Shown here piece after piece: positions 1-8,764 of a DNA stretch of 42,942 nucleotides (within the stretch, counting starts at the first letter, position 1; each line of letters starts with the position of its first letter). Source of the stretch: Bacillota bacterium (GTDB lineage Bacteria; Bacillota; Clostridia; Saccharofermentanales; DTU023). The stretch lies in assembly GCA_023622515.1 (NCBI GenBank), contig JAMNZB010000019.1, forward strand, positions 1 through 42,942, written 5' to 3'. The notes beneath the pieces were generated by a model. It was not told the DNA's origin and made no database searches. It saw nothing but the letters and a program-made list of their open reading frames with translations. The position numbers and the translations under genes are program-made.

Positions 1-30
1 AGAAGTTTTGTCAAGCATAGAAAATTAAAA

Positions 31-55
31 AAAACGCCTTCACTTGGCGCTTTTT
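31..55 (+). terminator. Terminator of an upstream gene
   Basis: A short GC hairpin (CGCC, 7-nt loop TTCACTT, GGCG) is flanked by an A-run on the left and a T-run on the right. It fits an intrinsic terminator for a gene that ends before the window. The rest of 56-226 holds no gene; it is the leader of the SatP-like gene, with no promoter I can call firmly. Confidence 0.55.
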
Positions 56-226
56 CAGAAAATTTCGATTTCATTCTTCCTAAAGATTTCTAGTGTTATT
101 TCCTAAAGACGGGAAGGCAGGATAACAATTAAAGATTAGCTAAAGGCAACTTGCATATTCTCTCAAGTTCAGCCATCATAGCAATGCTAGATTTAGATTT
201 ATATGATTTTTGGAGGTGCTTTCTAT

Positions 227-790
227 ATGAGTAATGAAAAACGTCTTATTACGGTTGCTAATCCTAGTCCCCTGGGACTTCTCGGTTTTGGCATGACGAC
301 TTTTCTGCTTAATCTGCATAATGCCGGATTCATAAAATTATCCATCGTCATTGTTGCCATGGGATTTGCTCTCGGGGGGTTAGCCCAAATTGTTGCCGGA
401 ATTATGGAATTTTTCAAAAACAACACCTTTGGGGCGACAGCCTTTACAGCTTATGGCCTCTTTTGGTGGTCTCTGATTCTCATTTGGATGAATCCCTTTG
501 CCAATATTCAAGCGGCTGACCTGACAAGCATGGGCTGGTATCTCTTGCTCTGGGGCATTTTTACCCTTCTCATGTTTATCGGTACTCTGCGCCTCAACAG
601 AGGTTTGCAGGTGGTGTTCCTGTCGCTGGCTACCCTTTTCTTTTTCTTGGCCGCCGGCGATTTCACAGGTAACATCACTATTACAAGAATTGGTGGTTAT
701 GTTGGGCTTTTCTGTGGTTCTTCTGCAATCTATTGCAGCCTGGCTCAGGTGATTAATGAACTGTACGAAAAGACGGTTATGCCGGTTTAA
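227..790 (+). CDS. satP: Acetate/succinate transporter, SatP (GPR1/FUN34/YaaH) family
   Basis: Predicted inner-membrane carrier of small carboxylates such as acetate. The protein has 187 residues, the usual size, and six hydrophobic segments. Near the N-terminus is the family signature [15 protein letters not shown] (the NPxPLGL motif), followed later by [16 protein letters not shown] chose the ATG at 227 because GGAGGTG sits 10-15 bases upstream; an in-frame ATG at 203 has no comparable ribosome site. The gene stands alone, with hairpins on both sides. Acetate transport would fit an anaerobe that also carries formate-tetrahydrofolate ligase (at 41.2 kb), but the direction of transport and the true substrate are inferred from the family. 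Confidence 0.88.
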   Translation: MSNEKRLITVANPSPLGLLGFGMTTFLLNLHNAGFIKLSIVIVAMGFALGGLAQIVAGIMEFFKNNTFGATAFTAYGLFWWSLILIWMNPFANIQAADLTSMGWYLLLWGIFTLLMFIGTLRLNRGLQVVFLSLATLFFFLAAGDFTGNITITRIGGYVGLFCGSSAIYCSLAQVINELYEKTVMPV

Positions 791-828
791 TTGCTTTTAA
801 AGCTTGCAAGGGAAAGAACTTGGATTTT

Positions 829-866
829 ACAACCGCCTATTCAATACTTGTAGGCGGTTGTTGTGT
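829..866 (+). terminator. Terminator after the SatP-like gene
   Basis: Perfect 11-bp stem ACAACCGCCTA (829-839) / TAGGCGGTTGT (851-861) with an 11-nt loop, followed by a T-rich but interrupted tail. It lies between the satP stop and the rtcB ribosome site. It also covers the GTG at 863, which argues against that codon as the rtcB start. Confidence 0.6.
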
Positions 867-895
867 TATTAACAGAGGTATGGGAGGAGCTGCCT

Positions 896-2020
896 ATGCT
901 AATACTGGAAGGTAAATATAATATTGCGAAAGTGTTTGTTGAAGAAATAGAGGGAGGGGCAAAGGCGCAAATTGAGACAATGCTTGACCAGCCCTTTGTC
1001 GAGAATAGTAAAATCAGAGTTATGCCGGATGTCCATGCGGGGGCAGGGTCAACAATTGGTACGACTATGACCATTACCGATAAAGTAGTACCGAATCTGG
1101 TTGGTGTTGACATCGGATGTGGTGTGCTAACCAGCAAAATTAAAGTCAAAAGCAAAGGCCGGGCTATGGATTTTGCTCTTCTGGATAACTTGATAAATAG
1201 ACAAATACCTGCCGGATTCTCTATCAGAAATAGGCCGCATGACTATATCCGCTATATTGATTTGGAGCAGTTAAGGATAAGAAGAGGCGGAAAAAATGAT
1301 AAGAAACTCAATCTTGACCGGGCAAAAAAATCGATTGGTACACTTGGGGGAGGTAATCATTTCATAGAAATAAACCAGGACGAAGATTACCCTGATGATA
1401 TCTATTTAGTTATCCACACCGGCTCCAGAAATATCGGCAATCAAGTGGCTGATTTGTATCAAAAAGAAGCTATGAAGATGTCTCCGCAGCAGCCTAGGAG
1501 CCTGGCCTATTTAGAGGGCGATAAATTAAAAGACTACCTGCATGACATGAGGATTATGCAGGAGTACGCTGTCTATAACCGATTAGCCATTCGAGATATC
1601 ATTGTTGAGAATATGGGCTGGGAAGTTATCGATGAGTTTACGACCATTCACAACTATATTGATTTGGAAAATATGATTCTGCGGAAGGGAGCGGTTTCAG
1701 CACAAAAGGGAGAGAGAATATTGATTCCCCTGAATATGAGAGACGGTTCTTTAATTGCTGTTGGCAAAGGAAATAAAGATTGGAACTGCTCAGCTCCCCA
1801 TGGAGCCGGGCGGATCTTGTCACGGACAGAGGCAAAAAAGACCTTATCTTTAAAAGATTTCAAAGAAACGATGAAGGGTGTTTATTCAACCTCAATCCAT
1901 CCCCGAACGCTTGATGAATCTCCCGAGGCATATAAAGATAAAGATGTGCTCATAAAGCATATCAGGGATACTGCCGAGATTACAAACCATATTAGACCTC
2001 TATACAACTTTAAGGGATAG
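896..2020 (+). CDS. rtcB: RtcB-family RNA ligase
   Basis: Predicted GTP- and Mn-dependent RNA ligase that joins 2',3'-cyclic-phosphate or 3'-phosphate ends to 5'-OH ends, used in tRNA or other RNA repair. The protein has 374 residues. The metal and nucleotide residues of the family appear in the expected order: Cys75 in VGVDIGCGV, His155 in GGGNHF, His174 in HTGSRNIG, His252 in HNY and His302 in SAPHGAGR, the last corresponding to the guanylylated histidine. The start at 896 is preferred because GGGAGGAG lies 8 bases upstream; an earlier in-frame GTG (863) falls within a hairpin. No archease, RtcA or RtcR gene is next to it, so it appears to act as a solitary repair ligase. A terminator follows. 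Confidence 0.93.
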   Translation: MLILEGKYNIAKVFVEEIEGGAKAQIETMLDQPFVENSKIRVMPDVHAGAGSTIGTTMTITDKVVPNLVGVDIGCGVLTSKIKVKSKGRAMDFALLDNLINRQIPAGFSIRNRPHDYIRYIDLEQLRIRRGGKNDKKLNLDRAKKSIGTLGGGNHFIEINQDEDYPDDIYLVIHTGSRNIGNQVADLYQKEAMKMSPQQPRSLAYLEGDKLKDYLHDMRIMQEYAVYNRLAIRDIIVENMGWEVIDEFTTIHNYIDLENMILRKGAVSAQKGERILIPLNMRDGSLIAVGKGNKDWNCSAPHGAGRILSRTEAKKTLSLKDFKETMKGVYSTSIHPRTLDESPEAYKDKDVLIKHIRDTAEITNHIRPLYNFKG

Positions 2021-2070
2021 GGCATGGTCTTATCACGTTATTGCTTGATAAGAAAATTGACTTGCAGATG

Positions 2071-2120
2071 AGCACCCTGTTTATTTTGTCAATGACAAAA
2101 TAGGCAGGGTGCTTTATCTT
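2071..2120 (+). terminator. Terminator after rtcB
   Basis: Long two-part hairpin: AGCACCCTG (2071-2079) pairs with CAGGGTGCT (2105-2113), and inside it TATTTTGTCA pairs with TGACAAAATA. The downstream strand is T-rich (TTATCTTTAT). This is a strong intrinsic terminator candidate. Confidence 0.75.
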
Positions 2121-2253
2121 TATCGGGCTCGGGGTAAACTGGTAGTGGGTAGAGGTGTTTTTACATAGCCTTGCCCAGCTCAGATGTTTGCTGATAAGCT
2201 TTAAGGCAAATAGCATGAGATTTCCCTTTCAATAGGAAGTGAGGTGAAAAAGT

Positions 2254-2829
2254 ATGATGGGATTATTGGCGATAACCGGTAAGCAGCTTACCATTGGATT
2301 ACTCGTTGTTTTGCTCGTGCCTTTCTTTATCTTTTTAATTCTTACCTATAACAAGCTTGTTCGCCAGCGGGAACTTATCCGGAATGCCATGGGCCAGATT
2401 GCTGCCCAAATTGAATCGCGTTGGGATCTTGTTAGCAACTTGATTCAGACAGCTAAGCAGTATTCCGAGCATGAAGCAAACCTCCTTCGTGATATTGCGG
2501 TAAGTCGGTCGACAATTGGTAAAGAGGCTGATGTCGCCGAAGTGAATCAGGATGATCATTCATTTCACCGTGCCTTAGGGCATATTATGGCTGTGGCTGA
2601 GCAGTATCCGGAGCTGAAAGCAGACGGTGTCTATAAACATGCCATGACAGAAATTAAAAATACTGAAGAACATGTCCGTTATGCCCGTATGGCCTATAAT
2701 GATTGCGTTACGAAGTACAATCGGATTTGCCTGACCTTTCCTTCATCTATTGCCGCCTTCCTTCTCCGTTTTAAGGAGGGGGAATACTTCCAACATCAAG
2801 AAACAAAAACCGGCATGCCTCAGTGGTAG
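2254..2829 (+). CDS. lemA: LemA family membrane-anchored protein
   Basis: Small protein (191 residues) with one N-terminal membrane segment (about residues 10-30), then the LemA signature: TYNKLVRQRELIRNAMGQI, followed by IESRWDLVSNLIQTAKQY. The rest is predicted to be a helical bundle outside the membrane. Biochemical function in bacteria is not settled. A ribosome site (GTGAGGTG) precedes the ATG. The gene is followed after 133 bases by a DUF2207 membrane protein, a pairing seen in many Bacillota, which suggests the two act together at the envelope. Confidence 0.9.
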   Translation: MMGLLAITGKQLTIGLLVVLLVPFFIFLILTYNKLVRQRELIRNAMGQIAAQIESRWDLVSNLIQTAKQYSEHEANLLRDIAVSRSTIGKEADVAEVNQDDHSFHRALGHIMAVAEQYPELKADGVYKHAMTEIKNTEEHVRYARMAYNDCVTKYNRICLTFPSSIAAFLLRFKEGEYFQHQETKTGMPQW

Positions 2830-2899
2830 TCCGGGCAGGATACTCTTTGATGTGTAAACAGCATGCATGACACTCGCTCTTTGAATTGTTATCCTATAT

Positions 2900-2927
2900 T
2901 TGAATCGATATCCTATAAAGTTTTAAT
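2900..2927 (+). promoter_or_regulatory. Possible promoter of the DUF2207 gene
   Basis: TTGAAT (2900-2905) and TTTAAT (2922-2927) separated by 16 bases lie 35 bases before the start of the DUF2207 gene. A TATCCTATA element occurs twice just here (about 2889 and 2909). The match to a sigma-A promoter is moderate only. Confidence 0.35.
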
Positions 2928-2962
2928 AGTATTTCGCCCGATAGCAGAAAGGATAATATTTT

Positions 2963-4681
2963 ATGAAAGGACTTAAAAAACATAAAATCCTCTCAAGCCT
3001 ACTCCTTTTTCTCTTGCTTTTCTTTGGCTTCCCCTTTCTGAAAACGGATGTTTCTGCCAATGTAATCAAGCAAATTGAGATTGAAGCAACAATTCAAGAG
3101 GACGGCTCCATAATCATTAAAGATAGGCGAGTGCTTGAGGCAAGCAGGGGGACGGAACACTATATCAGCTTGGGCAATCTGGGTTCTTCAGAGCTCTTAA
3201 GTTTTTCCGTATATGAGGACGATATAGCCTTTGAAAATATTGGGGAATGGGATAGCAGCAAGAGCATTGAAGAGAAAAAAGCCAAGTGTGGTGTTATCCG
3301 GAAAAAAGATAGCCTTGAGCTTTGCTTTGGTATTGGTAGTCTGGGCAGTCACGACTTTACCATGGTCTATCATTTCTCCAATGCCGTTCGCAATTTGAAG
3401 GATGGCAAACAGGCCCTTTATTGGGAGTTTGTCCAGCCGAACAATCTAAGTGAAATTCAATCCATACGAGTTGCGGTAAAAAACACAGAGGGTTTCTCCT
3501 ATACGGAGGATAACACCCGAATATGGGGTTTTGGATACCCGGGCGGTACAAAAATTACAGAAAAAGCTTTGGAAATGTGGACCGAGGGAAATATAAAGAA
3601 AGAACACTATGTAGTCCTGCTTGCTATCTTTCCGGAGAACAGCTTTGCTGTCACGGCTAACTCAAATTACTCCTCCGACGGCCTCATTAAAAAAGCCAAA
3701 GAAGGCTCCATCTGGGGGTCCAAAAAGTCCGTCGGAAAAAGTATTTTATCTTCATGGTATATCTGGGGGATACCTCTGGTTATATTTCTTCTTTTAGTAG
3801 GACATTCTGTTTTTCGAGGGAAGAGGCGACGCTTTATAAAGCAAGAAATGATGCCGACTGTGGGAGAGGGTGAATATTATAGGAAAATCCCTTATGAGGG
3901 AGAAATCTTATCAGCGCTTTCGCTTTTATCCATCAAGCATGAGGATTTGATTAACGCATTAATTTTAAAGTGGATACGTAAGGGCTATGTCAAGACGGTC
4001 GACTACCAAGGCGGACGCTTGTTCAAGAAAACTCGTACCGGCCTGGCTTTCAATGAGGAAGCCCCTTTTGCAGAAGATGCTCAAACGGAAAAAAAGCTCT
4101 GGAGTATGCTTAAAGGGGCCTCCGGTGAAGACCGCATTCTCGAGCAAAATGAGTTGCGAAAGTACTTGAAAGTCAACTTCGAGAACTTTAATCAGTGGAA
4201 AGAAGACAGCTATGCATTTTCCCAAAAGCATATGCTCAAAGAAAAACTACTTAGCGAAATGACTTATCAGTTTCTTTTTTGGAAGGATAAAGTTCACATA
4301 CCTAGTGAAGAAGGCAGGGTCGTTATTAACCGTGTAGAGGCTTTTAAAAACTATCTGCTTGATTTCTCTATTTTGGATGAGCGTGAAGCCTATAACGTTT
4401 TTATCTGGGATGACTATATGATTTGGGCTGCCCTGCTTGGTATTACCGATAAGGTCAGGGCCCAGTTTAATTTAGCATACCCTGACTATTCTGAACAAAG
4501 TTCCTTTGATGATGACAACTATGATACCGCGAGCGGTTTCTCTCATTATCTTGTGACCACTGTTGATCATTTGCTGGCTAAGGAAGCACGTAGGTCAGAA
4601 GATGGAGGCGGAGGCTCATCATCTTCTGTAGGAGGCGGGAGTGGCGCGACCGGTAGCAGTTCCGGCGGTGGCATCCGTTAG
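2963..4681 (+). CDS. DUF2207 domain membrane protein
   Basis: Predicted surface-exposed membrane protein of 572 residues. A signal peptide (hydrophobic residues 9-26, likely cleavage after SA at about 32) is followed by an extracellular domain of about 220 residues. One membrane segment follows (about 265-282, WYIWGIPLVIFLLLVGHSVF), then a basic stop-transfer KRRR and a cytosolic C-terminal domain. The tail is low-complexity Gly/Ser (GGGGSSSSVGGGSG), typical of DUF2207 proteins. The domain order matches DUF2207 (YciQ-like) proteins, whose function is unknown. It lies between lemA and a secreted repeat protein, all on the same strand. AGAAAGGA 10-17 bases upstream supports the start. Confidence 0.82.
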   Translation: MKGLKKHKILSSLLLFLLLFFGFPFLKTDVSANVIKQIEIEATIQEDGSIIIKDRRVLEASRGTEHYISLGNLGSSELLSFSVYEDDIAFENIGEWDSSKSIEEKKAKCGVIRKKDSLELCFGIGSLGSHDFTMVYHFSNAVRNLKDGKQALYWEFVQPNNLSEIQSIRVAVKNTEGFSYTEDNTRIWGFGYPGGTKITEKALEMWTEGNIKKEHYVVLLAIFPENSFAVTANSNYSSDGLIKKAKEGSIWGSKKSVGKSILSSWYIWGIPLVIFLLLVGHSVFRGKRRRFIKQEMMPTVGEGEYYRKIPYEGEILSALSLLSIKHEDLINALILKWIRKGYVKTVDYQGGRLFKKTRTGLAFNEEAPFAEDAQTEKKLWSMLKGASGEDRILEQNELRKYLKVNFENFNQWKEDSYAFSQKHMLKEKLLSEMTYQFLFWKDKVHIPSEEGRVVINRVEAFKNYLLDFSILDEREAYNVFIWDDYMIWAALLGITDKVRAQFNLAYPDYSEQSSFDDDNYDTASGFSHYLVTTVDHLLAKEARRSEDGGGGSSSSVGGGSGATGSSSGGGIR

Positions 4682-4734
4682 AAAAGCGGTTGCTGCCATA
4701 GAAAAGGTAACGATTGTCTTGGATACGTACAAGC

Positions 4735-4758
4735 AATGTTATATGAAATGTTATATGA
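4735..4758 (+). repeat. Two perfect tandem copies of a 12-bp unit
   Basis: AATGTTATATGA occurs twice head to tail (4735-4746 and 4747-4758) in the 125-base gap between the DUF2207 and LRR genes. No terminator hairpin is visible in this gap, so read-through into the LRR gene is plausible. Confidence 0.6.
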
Positions 4759-4806
4759 GAAGATCAGTACAAGAAATTTTTTATGAAAAGAGAGGAGAAA
4801 AATTTT

Positions 4807-7509
4807 ATGTACAAGAAAAGTAAGACGAAAATCAAAGAAAATGTACAAAAGAAGAAGCTAGGCCAGCTACAGGACGCCCTGAGGCAAAAGATCTTAACAG
4901 TGCTCCTCCTAATTACAGCACTCTTAAGTTTCTTTATTCCTCTGCAGGTGGACATAGAGGCCGAAGCCACAGGGGATGCTCTTTTTGAGTTTGACCCTGA
5001 AACAGGTACGATTCTGACCTATCTTGGCAAGGAAACGGAAGTCCTTATTCCGGAAACGATTGACGGCGAACGCGTCTATGTTATTGGGGAAAATGCATTT
5101 CAGAGTAAGGGTATTACCGCTGTAAGCTTACCTGAAGGTCTGGTCCGCATAGGAAAGGGTGCTTTTGCCTATAACCCGCTGACAGCTATTGACCTGCCAT
5201 CTGAGCTCAAGGAAATAGGCGATTCCGCTTTTCACTCCAACAAACTGGAAAGCCTTGTCCTGCCTGATGGGCTGGAGTATATCGGACATAGCGCCTTTGA
5301 GAGAAATAAATTGCTTTCTCTTGAGATTCCGGCCTCGGTTGTAGTGATTGGTGATGGTTCTTTTTACGACAATGACCTGCGCTCGCTCGAGTTTGCTGAA
5401 GAGGCCGAGCTAACCCATATCGGTCATGTCGCTTTTAAGTATAATGAACTGGTAAGCCTTACCCTGCCGGCCTCCTTACAAAAGTTAGGCTCGGGTGCCT
5501 TTGAGAACAATCTTTTGGAAAGTCTGGAGATTTTAAGCGATTATCCGGCTACTATGCTCGAGATTGGAAATTCTGCTTTCAAAGAAAATAGTATAAGTGA
5601 CATCACCATTCCTCCTTCGGTGAGACTGATTGGTGATTCCGCCTTTGCTAATAATCAGCTGGAAACAGTAGTGTTCCCGACTTACTTAACAAGTATCGGT
5701 TCCAATACCTTCAAAGAAAATCAACTAACAGAAGTGGAATTACCCGCCCTGATTGGTAATATGAAGAAGGCCAGTAAAGAAGAAGTCCTTGGCAAGTGCT
5801 TTGACAGCACAGTAAGTGCTGAGAGATCGGAGCTCAGTGTTAACGATTTTTCCGAATTGGCCGAGGGACTTTATGCTGCAGGGTCCAACCACCTTGGAAA
5901 GGCAATTGCTAAAGTAGCAAGCAATCCGGAAAGAGACTTTGAATTTAACCAAGAAACCGGTACCATTACCCGTTATATTGGCGAGCCGGGCGAAGTGGTC
6001 ATTCCGGAAACAATTGCCGGCGAACCTGTCCTTGTTATTGGAGAAAATGTATTTCAGAGCAAAAACATTAGCGCTATAAGCTTGCCTGAGGGCCTGGTCC
6101 GTATAGGAAAGGGGGCTTTTGCCTATAATCCGCTGTCCGTTATTGACCTGCCTTCTACGCTCAAGGAGATAGGCGATTCCGCTTTTTGCCATAATGGACT
6201 GGAAAGCCTTGTCCTACCTGAAGGATTAGAGCGGATTGGCCATGGTGCCTTTGAGAGAAATAGATTGCTCGCCCTTGAGATTCCGGCCTCGGTTGTAGAG
6301 ATTGGTGATTTTGCTTTTTACGACAATGACCTGCGCTCGCTTGTCTTTGCTGAAGAGGCCGAACTAACTCATATCGGCAGTACTGCTTTTAAGTATAATG
6401 AATTATTTAGTGTTAGCTTGCCTAGCAGCTTGCAAAAACTTGGCGGCGGTGCCTTTAGTGATAATATGCTTGGCGAACTTATCATCTTAGACCAAGCTCC
6501 CGGCACCTTGCTGGATATCGATAATAGTGCCTTTTCTGGCAACCTCTTACAGGAACTCTATATACCGGAATCAGTAAGGATTATTAACGACAATGCCTTT
6601 AAGGATAACCGGTTGACAAGTGTAGAATTCCCCCTCTTCCTAACAAGACTCGGCTCCAATGCCTTCAAGGAAAATCAGCTGACAGAAATCAAATTACCCT
6701 CCTTGATTGCAGAGATGAAAAAGGCCAGCAAAGAGGAAATTCTTGGTAAGGTCTTTGATAGCAGAATTCGTGCGGAAAAAGAAGAATTAACTGTAGAAGA
6801 GGCCATAGAACTAAGTGAGTTTTACTATGGTGCGGGCAGTGACCACCTTGGCAAGAAATTAGTGAAGACAGAAGCGAATGATGAGTGGGACTTTGAATTT
6901 GATGAAGAAACCGGCACCATTGTCCGTTATATTGGCGAGCCGGGCGAAGTAGTCATTCCGGAAACGATTGCCGGCAAAGCTGTCCTTGCTATTGGAGAAA
7001 ATGTATTTCAGAGTAAGAATATCACCGCTATAAGCTTGCCCGAGGGTCTGGTCCGCATAGAGAAGGGGGCTTTTGCCTATAATCCTCTGAAGTCGATAGA
7101 TTTGCCTTCTACGCTCAAGGAAGTAGGCGACTCCGCTTTTTGCTATAACGGACTGGAAAGCCTTGTCCTGCCTGAAGGATTAGAGCGGATTGGCCATGGT
7201 GCCTTTGAGAGAAATAAATTACTCTCCCTTGAGATTCCGGCCTCGGTTACAGAGATTGGTGAATTTGCTTTTTACGACAATGACCTGCGCTCACTGGTCT
7301 TTGCTGAAGAGGCCGAGCTAACTTATATCGGTAGTACAGCCTTTAAGTATAATGAACTCTTGAGCGTTGACTTGCCGGCTTCTTTACAAAAGATAGGCAA
7401 TGGAGCCTTTGAGAGCAATCTCATTCGGGTCTTTACCATGCCGGATCCGGAGCTAATGGTCGAGGTGGGCAGTAATCTGTTTGGAGATAATCTGCTTCCG
7501 GAAGAATAA
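4807..7509 (+). CDS. Secreted BspA-type leucine-rich-repeat protein
   Basis: Predicted exported protein of 900 residues. A long basic N-region (residues 1-28) and a hydrophobic core (about 29-46) are followed by a likely cleavage after AEA (about residue 54). The mature part is built of LRR_5 units of about 23 residues (pattern: sLxLPxxLxxIGxxAFxxNxL). These are grouped in super-modules beginning at residues 60, 378 and 696, an exact 318-residue spacing. Each super-module opens with FEFDxETGTI and a beta-rich cap. The first two close with a non-LRR helical stretch containing KKASKEE. The third stops early, after about 205 residues, and so lacks that closing part. I see no LPxTG, SLH or C-terminal membrane anchor. 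The start at 4807 follows AGAGGAG; an ATG at 4783 has no ribosome site. Such proteins usually bind host or matrix ligands, but the ligand here is unknown. Confidence 0.88.
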   Translation: MYKKSKTKIKENVQKKKLGQLQDALRQKILTVLLLITALLSFFIPLQVDIEAEATGDALFEFDPETGTILTYLGKETEVLIPETIDGERVYVIGENAFQSKGITAVSLPEGLVRIGKGAFAYNPLTAIDLPSELKEIGDSAFHSNKLESLVLPDGLEYIGHSAFERNKLLSLEIPASVVVIGDGSFYDNDLRSLEFAEEAELTHIGHVAFKYNELVSLTLPASLQKLGSGAFENNLLESLEILSDYPATMLEIGNSAFKENSISDITIPPSVRLIGDSAFANNQLETVVFPTYLTSIGSNTFKENQLTEVELPALIGNMKKASKEEVLGKCFDSTVSAERSELSVNDFSELAEGLYAAGSNHLGKAIAKVASNPERDFEFNQETGTITRYIGEPGEVVIPETIAGEPVLVIGENVFQSKNISAISLPEGLVRIGKGAFAYNPLSVIDLPSTLKEIGDSAFCHNGLESLVLPEGLERIGHGAFERNRLLALEIPASVVEIGDFAFYDNDLRSLVFAEEAELTHIGSTAFKYNELFSVSLPSSLQKLGGGAFSDNMLGELIILDQAPGTLLDIDNSAFSGNLLQELYIPESVRIINDNAFKDNRLTSVEFPLFLTRLGSNAFKENQLTEIKLPSLIAEMKKASKEEILGKVFDSRIRAEKEELTVEEAIELSEFYYGAGSDHLGKKLVKTEANDEWDFEFDEETGTIVRYIGEPGEVVIPETIAGKAVLAIGENVFQSKNITAISLPEGLVRIEKGAFAYNPLKSIDLPSTLKEVGDSAFCYNGLESLVLPEGLERIGHGAFERNKLLSLEIPASVTEIGEFAFYDNDLRSLVFAEEAELTYIGSTAFKYNELLSVDLPASLQKIGNGAFESNLIRVFTMPDPELMVEVGSNLFGDNLLPEE
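4984..7509 (+). repeat. In-frame 954-bp tandem super-modules
   Basis: Three coding super-modules start at 4984, 5938 and 6892, exactly 954 bases apart; the third ends after 618 bases at the stop codon. Modules 2 and 3 are closer to each other than to module 1: both read RYIGEPGEVVIPETIAG, where module 1 reads TYLGKETEVLIPETIDG. They also share long stretches of near-identical DNA, for example around 6217-6262 and 7171-7216. This points to stepwise duplication. Confidence 0.9.
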
Positions 7510-7556
7510 GGATTAAGCTATATCCGCTAATTTGTAGCTAGCTTATAAAGTTTGTA

Positions 7557-7593
7557 GGGCAGGAAGGCTTGAACTTGCCTTCCTGCCCTTTAC
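7557..7593 (+). terminator. Terminator of the LRR gene
   Basis: Perfect 12-bp GC-rich stem GGGCAGGAAGGC (7557-7568) / GCCTTCCTGCCC (7577-7588), 8-nt loop, then TTTACTGTTTG. This ends the LemA-DUF2207-LRR group. Confidence 0.8.
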
Positions 7594-7714
7594 TGTTTGC
7601 CGGGTCAAGAGGGCCGATTTGTAAAATATCTAAGTGCTTAAGAGAAAGATTTACTTGTTTTTTCATTAGTTTTTACGAATTAAAAATTAATTATACTTCT
7701 CATAAGGAATCTAG

Positions 7715-7720
7715 TATAAT
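7715..7720 (+). promoter_or_regulatory. Minus-10 element upstream of the KdgT-like gene
   Basis: A consensus TATAAT lies 30 bases before the start codon, in an AT-rich stretch. I find no good -35 at the right distance, so the promoter call rests on the -10 alone. Confidence 0.35.
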
Positions 7721-7750
7721 TATTAATGAAAACTTTTCCGAGGTGAGATT

Positions 7751-8719
7751 ATGCTGAAATTTATGAAAAAATTGCCGGCAGGTACATTATTGGTACCCAT
7801 GTTCATTAGTGCTCTTATTAATACGCTTGCCCCTGATTTGTTTAATATCGGTGGTATGACAGAAGCTCTTCTTTCAGGGAGTGGTGTTACCTTCATTGTC
7901 GGTATGCTGAATTTTGTATCGGCAAGTATGCTGGATATCAAGACAATTAGGGAAGTTTTCAAGAAGCAAGGTGTTATTCTGCTCTTAAAAATCGTTGTTT
8001 GTTTTGTTTTCGGTTTTATTGCCATCAATCTTCTTGGTTCCGGAACAGTTGTTGGTATTTCAGCCTTAGCTATCATTGTTGCTATTTGTAGCTGTAATCC
8101 TGCTTTGTATTTAGCCCTTGTAGGTGATTACGGTGAACCTAAGGATGCCGGTGCATTCGGCTTGCTTGGACTTGTTTCTTCACCTGCACTGCCCATGCTG
8201 ATCTATGGTATGGCTAAAGGCGGAAACATTGACTGGATGGGTGTGGTTTCAGTATTGATTCCTATCTTCTTAGGTATCATTATAGGTAACCTTGATCCTG
8301 ATATGGCCAAGTTAGGGCAACCCTCTATTGGTATTTTGATGGTCCTCCTTGGTTGGGGTCTTGGCTCAAATATCAATCTGATTAACGCTCTAAAGGCCGG
8401 TGCTACGGGTGTCATCATTGTGGTTGCCTTCTATGCCATCCTGATACCTCCACTTCTTTTTACAGAGAAAAAACTGCTCAAATCAAGTGGGGTTTCGGCT
8501 CTTGCCATGACTTCCGTTGCCGGTGTTTCACTAGCTGCTCCGGCTTCAGTAGCGACGCTTGACTACAGCCTGCTTCCTTTGCTGGAAGACACCATTGCCC
8601 AGCTTAGCTTTGCTGTAATTATTACCAGCATTATTACGCCTATTTTAGTCAAGAAAATTCACAGTATGTATACGGCTGAAAAAGGCGGCACAGGGCAAGT
8701 TGTTCCTGAGAGCCAATAA
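7751..8719 (+). CDS. kdgT: 2-keto-3-deoxygluconate permease (KdgT) family transporter
   Basis: Integral membrane protein of 322 residues with about ten hydrophobic segments, the size usual for KdgT proteins. The N-terminus (LPAGTLLVPMFISALINTL), the CSCNPALYLALVGDYGEPKD region and the C-terminal ALAMTSVAGVSLAAPASVA segment match the family as I remember it. Members are proton symporters for 2-keto-3-deoxygluconate, an intermediate of pectin and uronate breakdown. No kdgK, kdgA or uronate isomerase gene is nearby, so the real substrate could be a related sugar acid. A GAGGTGAG ribosome site precedes the ATG. It is convergent with the flavoprotein gene. Confidence 0.8.
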   Translation: MLKFMKKLPAGTLLVPMFISALINTLAPDLFNIGGMTEALLSGSGVTFIVGMLNFVSASMLDIKTIREVFKKQGVILLLKIVVCFVFGFIAINLLGSGTVVGISALAIIVAICSCNPALYLALVGDYGEPKDAGAFGLLGLVSSPALPMLIYGMAKGGNIDWMGVVSVLIPIFLGIIIGNLDPDMAKLGQPSIGILMVLLGWGLGSNINLINALKAGATGVIIVVAFYAILIPPLLFTEKKLLKSSGVSALAMTSVAGVSLAAPASVATLDYSLLPLLEDTIAQLSFAVIITSIITPILVKKIHSMYTAEKGGTGQVVPESQ

Positions 8720-8764
8720 GGCGGTTACGGAAACAAACTTAAGTAAACTTGAAGGACTAAATAA

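Noticed and set aside
203-226. Upstream in-frame ATG for the SatP-like gene
   Set aside because: The ATG at 203 has no ribosome site, while GGAGGTG serves the ATG at 227, where homology begins.
5740-6192. 150-residue antisense reading frame within the LRR gene
   Set aside because: It is a mirror of the repeat-rich coding strand, with no ribosome site or recognisable motif.
4984-7509. Repeat array as a CRISPR
   Set aside because: The repeats are long coding modules of 954 bp, not short repeats with unique spacers.
7751-8719. Sodium/bile-acid or citrate-type symporter
   Set aside because: The motif pattern fits the 2-keto-3-deoxygluconate permease family better.
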